Shown: piece after piece, positions 38,304 through 41,071 of the stretch
Layout of the letters: every line of letters starts with the position of its first letter
Position numbering within the stretch: position 1 is the stretch's first letter
Source of the DNA: HGM11416 sp034104345
GTDB taxonomy: Bacteria; Bacillota; Clostridia; Christensenellales; Borkfalkiaceae
NCBI GenBank assembly: GCA_034104345.1
Contig: JAXEDY010000026.1
Coordinates: 1-41,071 of the forward strand
Direction of reading: 5' to 3'
DNA: 41,071 nucleotides
Program-made: the position numbers and the translations under genes
Notes under the pieces: generated by a model
Told to the model about the DNA's origin: nothing
The model's database searches: none
Seen by the model: only the letters and a program-made list of their open reading frames with translations

Positions 38304-38482
38304 TAAAATTCGAGGCGATTTTTAAATTTAAGCTAATTTTTTTGTAACCGATTCTTATATTTCATTGAAAAATACTTTCGATTTACTACCGTAATAAATA
38401 TAAACTATGAGGAGTTAGGTCAAAATGCAGCTCCTGAATTTAAATATTCCGCAAGGTGCGCGAATCATAAAATATAGCAACA
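38304..38482. other. Intergenic region without a supported gene
   Basis: AT-rich spacer between the tetR promoter and the tRNA-Thr terminator. A short plus-strand frame starting at 38425 after GAGGAG runs into the terminator and the tRNA and is not considered a gene. Confidence 0.4.
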
Positions 38483-38517
38483 AAAAAGCACAAGACTTAC
38501 TAAATCTTGTGCTTTTT
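38483..38517 (-). terminator. Terminator of tRNA-Thr (CGT)
   Basis: AAAAGCACAAGA and TCTTGTGCTTTT form a perfect stem (38484-38495, 38505-38516) with flanking A and T runs, about 30 bases after the tRNA 3' end on the minus strand. Confidence 0.88.
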
Positions 38518-38547
38518 ATGTTTTGTAGCTTTTTCGTACTACTTTGG

Positions 38548-38623
38548 TGGAGCTGGTGACGGGATTTGAACCTGCGACCTAGTGATTACGAATCACTCGC
38601 TCTACCGACTGAGCCACACCAGC
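38548..38623 (-). tRNA. tRNA-Thr (CGT)
   Basis: Minus-strand cloverleaf: acceptor GCTGGTG pairs with CACCAGC, D-loop CAGTCGGTAG, anticodon loop with CGT in GTGATTCGTAATCAC, T-arm GGTTCAAATCC, discriminator T and encoded CCA. Confidence 0.97.
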
Positions 38624-38745
38624 ATAATATAACGTTACGTTAAGCGCACACGTTTTTCGGCAACACCCCAAAAGCCGCCGCAAGTGCACTTACCATAGCA
38701 TTATATTACTTTTATAATTAAATGTCAAATTAAAATCGTTTATTT

Positions 38746-39576
38746 TTAAGAAAAAATCTTAAAACCGCGGTCTTTAAGCCAATCAATCGACAACCGAACC
38801 CAGATTTTGGCGCAATCGTTATTTGTGTTTACTTCGTCGGTTGCAATCGAAATTCCGTGCTGCCCCTTTTCGAAAATATGAAGCGAGAACGGAACCTTGT
38901 TCTTTTTGTACGCAAGAGCCAAAAGCAAACTACCTTCAACGGGAACGCAGTCGTCGGCTTCGGTGTGCCATATAAACGCAGGCGACGAGAACGAATTTAC
39001 GCATTTATCGAGCGAAAGACGCGCAATAAGTTCGGGATTGTTATTGGTTAAGTTTATAAACGAACCCATGTGCGAAATTGCGGGATCGAACGATACCGAA
39101 ACGGGATAAGAAAGAATTACAGCCGACGGACGAATAAGATCGCCGTTAGGAAGGTCTGAAAGTTCTTCGCAGTTATATAAAGTTCCTAAACAGCCGCACA
39201 AATGCCCGCCCGCCGAAAAACCTACGGCGGCAACGCTGTCTACGTCGACGCAATATTTTTTAGCGTTTTCGCGGATGAAAATCATTGCCATTGCCGCTTC
39301 GCGAAGCGCCGTGGGGAATATGCACGCGGGCGCTATAGAATAGTTTAAAACGAAACTGCAAAATCCGTGAGCGGTGTAAGCGAGAGCCACGGGTTCTGCC
39401 TCTCTTTCCGAAACGAAAGCATAAGCGCCCCCCGGAATTACGAGCATTGCGGGACGGCGGCGTTTTAAGTCGATTTCGGGCGAGTTGGTTATGGCATAAA
39501 CGGTTAAATACCCCCTTGCGCCCACAGGACGAGCTATTTTAAAATATTTATATAAGTCGATCTGTTCTACTATCAT
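38746..39576 (-). CDS. Alpha/beta hydrolase, acetyl-xylan esterase-like
   Basis: 276 residues, no signal peptide. Oxyanion motif PGGAY at 48-52, nucleophile elbow GFSAGGH with S121, Asp in HTEADDCVP and His in GQHG near residue 245. This catalytic order and the FPTALREAAMAMIFIRENAK segment match the BD-FAE/axeA-like carbohydrate esterases of gut Firmicutes that remove acetyl groups from plant oligosaccharides. The substrate is inferred from family and from the uxu and SGNH genes in the window. AGGAGA nine bases upstream sets the start. Promoter at 39630-39658. Confidence 0.88.
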   Translation of the reverse strand: MIVEQIDLYKYFKIARPVGARGYLTVYAITNSPEIDLKRRRPAMLVIPGGAYAFVSEREAEPVALAYTAHGFCSFVLNYSIAPACIFPTALREAAMAMIFIRENAKKYCVDVDSVAAVGFSAGGHLCGCLGTLYNCEELSDLPNGDLIRPSAVILSYPVSVSFDPAISHMGSFINLTNNNPELIARLSLDKCVNSFSSPAFIWHTEADDCVPVEGSLLLALAYKKNKVPFSLHIFEKGQHGISIATDEVNTNNDCAKIWVRLSIDWLKDRGFKIFS

Positions 39577-39629
39577 ATCAGAATTCTCCTAGCGAAAAAT
39601 AAAATGCTTGCGTTTTGTCAAGCAAATAC

Positions 39630-39658
39630 ATTTTAGCACAAAAACAAACAGCAATCAA
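39630..39658 (-). promoter_or_regulatory. Promoter of the alpha/beta hydrolase gene
   Basis: Minus strand: TTGATT (39658-39653), 17-base spacer, TAAAAT (39635-39630). Confidence 0.65.
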
Positions 39659-39696
39659 CTTTTTTAGCGCATTTGCTTTATTTTTATTTTACTTTT

Positions 39697-39705
39697 TGAT
39701 ATAAT
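39697..39705 (+). promoter_or_regulatory. Extended -10 promoter of the DUF6062 gene
   Basis: TTGATATAAT contains TGA-TATAAT (TATAAT at 39700-39705), an extended -10 element; no good -35 is visible. The leader would be about 115 bases, AT-rich and without obvious structure. Confidence 0.5.
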
Positions 39706-39828
39706 ATCTTTTGAAAAAACTTTGTTTACGCTTTGCAATCGTGCGGCAGTTTTTTTGCGGTAATTTTGCGATAATCTGATTAAAATTATCTAATTTATAA
39801 ATTTAATATAAAAAAGGTTAGGTATATT

Positions 39829-40518
39829 ATGCAATATCACATAAGCACGGGGCTTATAGTTAAACATTTCGAACAAAACTGCGGTTGCCCGCTTTGCTCC
39901 ATAGAAAAAATCGTAGAAAACAACGTTTGCCGCGAACTTTTAGCCGACGGCTGTATGGACGACGACGTTCGGACAATAATTAACGCGAAAGGTTTTTGCG
40001 AAAAGCATTTCGACCTTTTGTTTTCGATGCCGTCGAAACTCGGGCTTGCCCTGCAATCGGACACGCGGCTTAAAACTTTGAAAAAACACCTTTTAACAAA
40101 GCCGTTAAGCGCGCAAAAAGCCAAAAAACAGGCAAAAAAAATAGCCGAAGCCCGCCTTACCTGCGCGGTTTGCGACTATACCGCAGAAGAAATGGTTAAA
40201 TATTATAAAACGATTGCGCAAATGTATACGCACGAATCCGAGTGGCGCGAAAAACTTTTAAACTGCGACGGTTTCTGCTTAAAGCATTACGGAAAACTGC
40301 TTGAATATTCGCATTATTCCTTTTTAAAAGCAAAAGATTATTTAGCCGACCTTTACGAAATTCAAGCTAAAAAACTTGATAAAAACGCCGAACTAATGCA
40401 AGGTTTTTTAAATCGCCACGATTACAGAAACCTTGGCAAGCCGCTTGGCGAATCGCAAAAAGCCCTGCCCCTTTACCGCGCGTTTTTTTACGGCGAAAGC
40501 GAACAAAAAAGCAAATAA
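39829..40518 (+). CDS. DUF6062 protein with two CxxC/CxxH metal-site repeats
   Basis: 229 residues. Two related modules: NCGCPLCSIEKIVEN with GFCEKHFDLLFSMPSKLG, and LTCAVCDYTAEEMVKYYKTI with GFCLKHYGKLLEYS. Each places a CxxC pair about 45-70 residues before CxxH, so each module could bind one zinc ion or an iron-sulphur centre. The linker (about 85-110) is Lys/Ala-rich. The C-terminal PLYRAFFYGE block is conserved in the family as I recall it. Function unknown. It is cytoplasmic and monocistronic, with AAAGGTTAGG before the ATG and tRNA-Thr downstream. Confidence 0.88.
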   Translation: MQYHISTGLIVKHFEQNCGCPLCSIEKIVENNVCRELLADGCMDDDVRTIINAKGFCEKHFDLLFSMPSKLGLALQSDTRLKTLKKHLLTKPLSAQKAKKQAKKIAEARLTCAVCDYTAEEMVKYYKTIAQMYTHESEWREKLLNCDGFCLKHYGKLLEYSHYSFLKAKDYLADLYEIQAKKLDKNAELMQGFLNRHDYRNLGKPLGESQKALPLYRAFFYGESEQKSK

Positions 40519-40602
40519 CGGGCAATTTTCAGCCGCTTTTTCAACTCGTTTTTATCCGATTATAAATTTTAAAAACAAAATGCGAAAAAAGCGAAATTTT
40601 TG

Positions 40603-40631
40603 TTGACTTTTTAAAAAGAATATAATAGAAT
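40603..40631 (+). promoter_or_regulatory. Promoter of tRNA-Thr (GGT)
   Basis: TTGACT (40603-40608), 17-base spacer, TAGAAT (40626-40631). The predicted start is about 20 bases upstream of the mature tRNA. Confidence 0.75.
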
Positions 40632-40658
40632 ATAAAGGCTGTGTAAAAAACACGGTTT

Positions 40659-40734
<76 letters not shown>

Positions 40735-40735
40735 T

Positions 40736-40767
40736 AAAACGCGTTCGAATTTTCGGGCGCGTTTTTT
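40736..40767 (+). terminator. Terminator of tRNA-Thr (GGT)
   Basis: AAAACGCG (40736-40743) pairs with CGCGTTTT (40758-40765), followed by T residues, directly after the encoded CCA. Confidence 0.85.
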
Positions 40768-40865
40768 GTCTGCTTTTTTATTCGTCGATATTATTACCTT
40801 TATCGTTTATATCGGCAATTTCTTGTATAACCGTAAAAAAGAAAACGAGAAATAACTTTTTATAT

Positions 40866-40903
40866 AAAAATCGACAAGGGTTTTTCGCCCCTGCCGATTT
40901 TTT
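40866..40903 (-). terminator. Terminator of the hydrogenase gene
   Basis: AAAATCG-A-CA-A-GGG pairs with CCC-C-TG-C-CGATTTT (two mismatches) and a T-run follows on the minus strand. It lies 16 bases after the hydrogenase stop codon. Confidence 0.75.
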
Positions 40904-40918
40904 ATTTTTATAATCGAA

Positions 40919-41071
40919 TTACTTTTTTAAAAGCGAAATTGCGTCGCTTATGGTTTTTTCGTAAGCTTCTTTTCCGTATTTATCTACTTCGGCTTTATTC
41001 TTTTCGCCGTGAGTTAAGCAACCCGCGCCGCCGATGCAACCGCCCACGCACGCCATACCTTCGATAAAGTT
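40919..41071 (-). CDS. [FeFe]-hydrogenase family protein, C-terminal end (cut by window edge)
   Basis: The last 50 residues of a minus-strand gene. EGMACVGGCIGGAGCLTHGE is the third H-cluster motif (MACxGGCxxGxG) of iron-only hydrogenases, with the two cysteines that ligate the [4Fe-4S] and bridging iron. The tail KNKAEVDKYGKEAYEKTISD is typical of the short clostridial hydrogenase-like proteins (fused or small forms). The N-terminal part with the first two motifs is outside the window, so catalytic competence cannot be judged. Confidence 0.85.
   Translation of the reverse strand, partial: NFIEGMACVGGCIGGAGCLTHGEKNKAEVDKYGKEAYEKTISDAISLLKK

Noticed and set aside
38425..38560. Small plus-strand frame starting MQLLNLNIPQ after GAGGAG
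   Set aside because: It runs through the tRNA-Thr terminator and into the tRNA, and has no protein-like continuation.

Overview
The window looks like one chromosomal stretch of a low-GC Gram-positive anaerobe (Bacillota, probably an uncultured gut Clostridia; the exact lineage is not readable from sequence alone). Supporting this are AGGAGG-type ribosome binding sites, sigma-A type promoters, clostridial DUF families, an [FeFe]-hydrogenase C-terminus, FeoAB, a KdpD-like kinase beside Trk/Ktr potassium transporters, and a D-glucuronate (uxuA/uxuB) branch. No CRISPR array, rRNA, integrase or transposase gene was seen.

Region 1 (1 to about 13.35 kb, all genes on the minus strand) is the conjugation and accessory half of an integrative conjugative element (ICE) of the Tn916/Tn1549 type found in Firmicutes. 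In transcription order (right to left) it encodes a DUF6075-like protein, an ArdA-like antirestriction protein, a conserved ICE protein, a DUF4314 protein, an Api92/DUF1281-like protein, a small conserved protein, a Dam-type DNA adenine methylase, two AbrB-like proteins, DUF3849, a frameshifted DUF3846 gene, a small membrane protein (DUF3852-like), VirB6/TrbL, PrgI/VirB3, a four-gene DUF3990/DUF3791 toxin-antitoxin-like cassette with its own promoter and terminator, a VirB4-associated protein, the VirB4 ATPase and two further genes. Relaxase, coupling protein, integrase and the distal end lie outside the window. The element abuts a tRNA-Val/tRNA-Gly operon.

Region 2 (13.5 to 23 kb) is core chromosome: the tRNA pair, an RluA-type pseudouridine synthase, feoA-feoB with unusual motif losses, uxuA-uxuB for glucuronate/mannonate breakdown, a GDSL-hydrolase remnant, yqeY, and an operon of a Dabb protein with two SGNH/GDSL esterases. 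With the alpha/beta hydrolase at 38.7 kb this suggests use of acetylated, uronate-containing plant polysaccharide.

Region 3 (23 to 32 kb) holds a possible 204-bp MITE just upstream of a 1031-residue lipoprotein gene of unknown function, then a potassium operon trkH-trkA-kdpD-kdpE in which kdpE is cut by an in-frame TAA followed directly by ATG, then tRNA-Ser.

Region 4 (32 kb to the end) holds a MATE transporter whose promoter implies an almost leaderless mRNA, trmO, an ECF transporter S component divergent from a C-terminally short MocR-type regulator, a TetR-GNAT-TfoX run with a palindromic operator, two tRNA-Thr genes, an esterase, a DUF6062 protein and the 3' end of an iron hydrogenase gene.

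The most interesting unexplained signal is a family of short intergenic hairpin repeats (at least seven copies in 41 kb, in both the chromosome and the ICE). They share a core close to CTATARGTCGATTAWCGGCA, and three copies have outer stems of different sequence that still pair. Other leads are the autonomous DUF3990 cassette inside the transfer operon, the split kdpE, the MITE candidate, and a recurrent gene-junction motif in the ICE in which the last codons of one gene form the ribosome binding site of the next.
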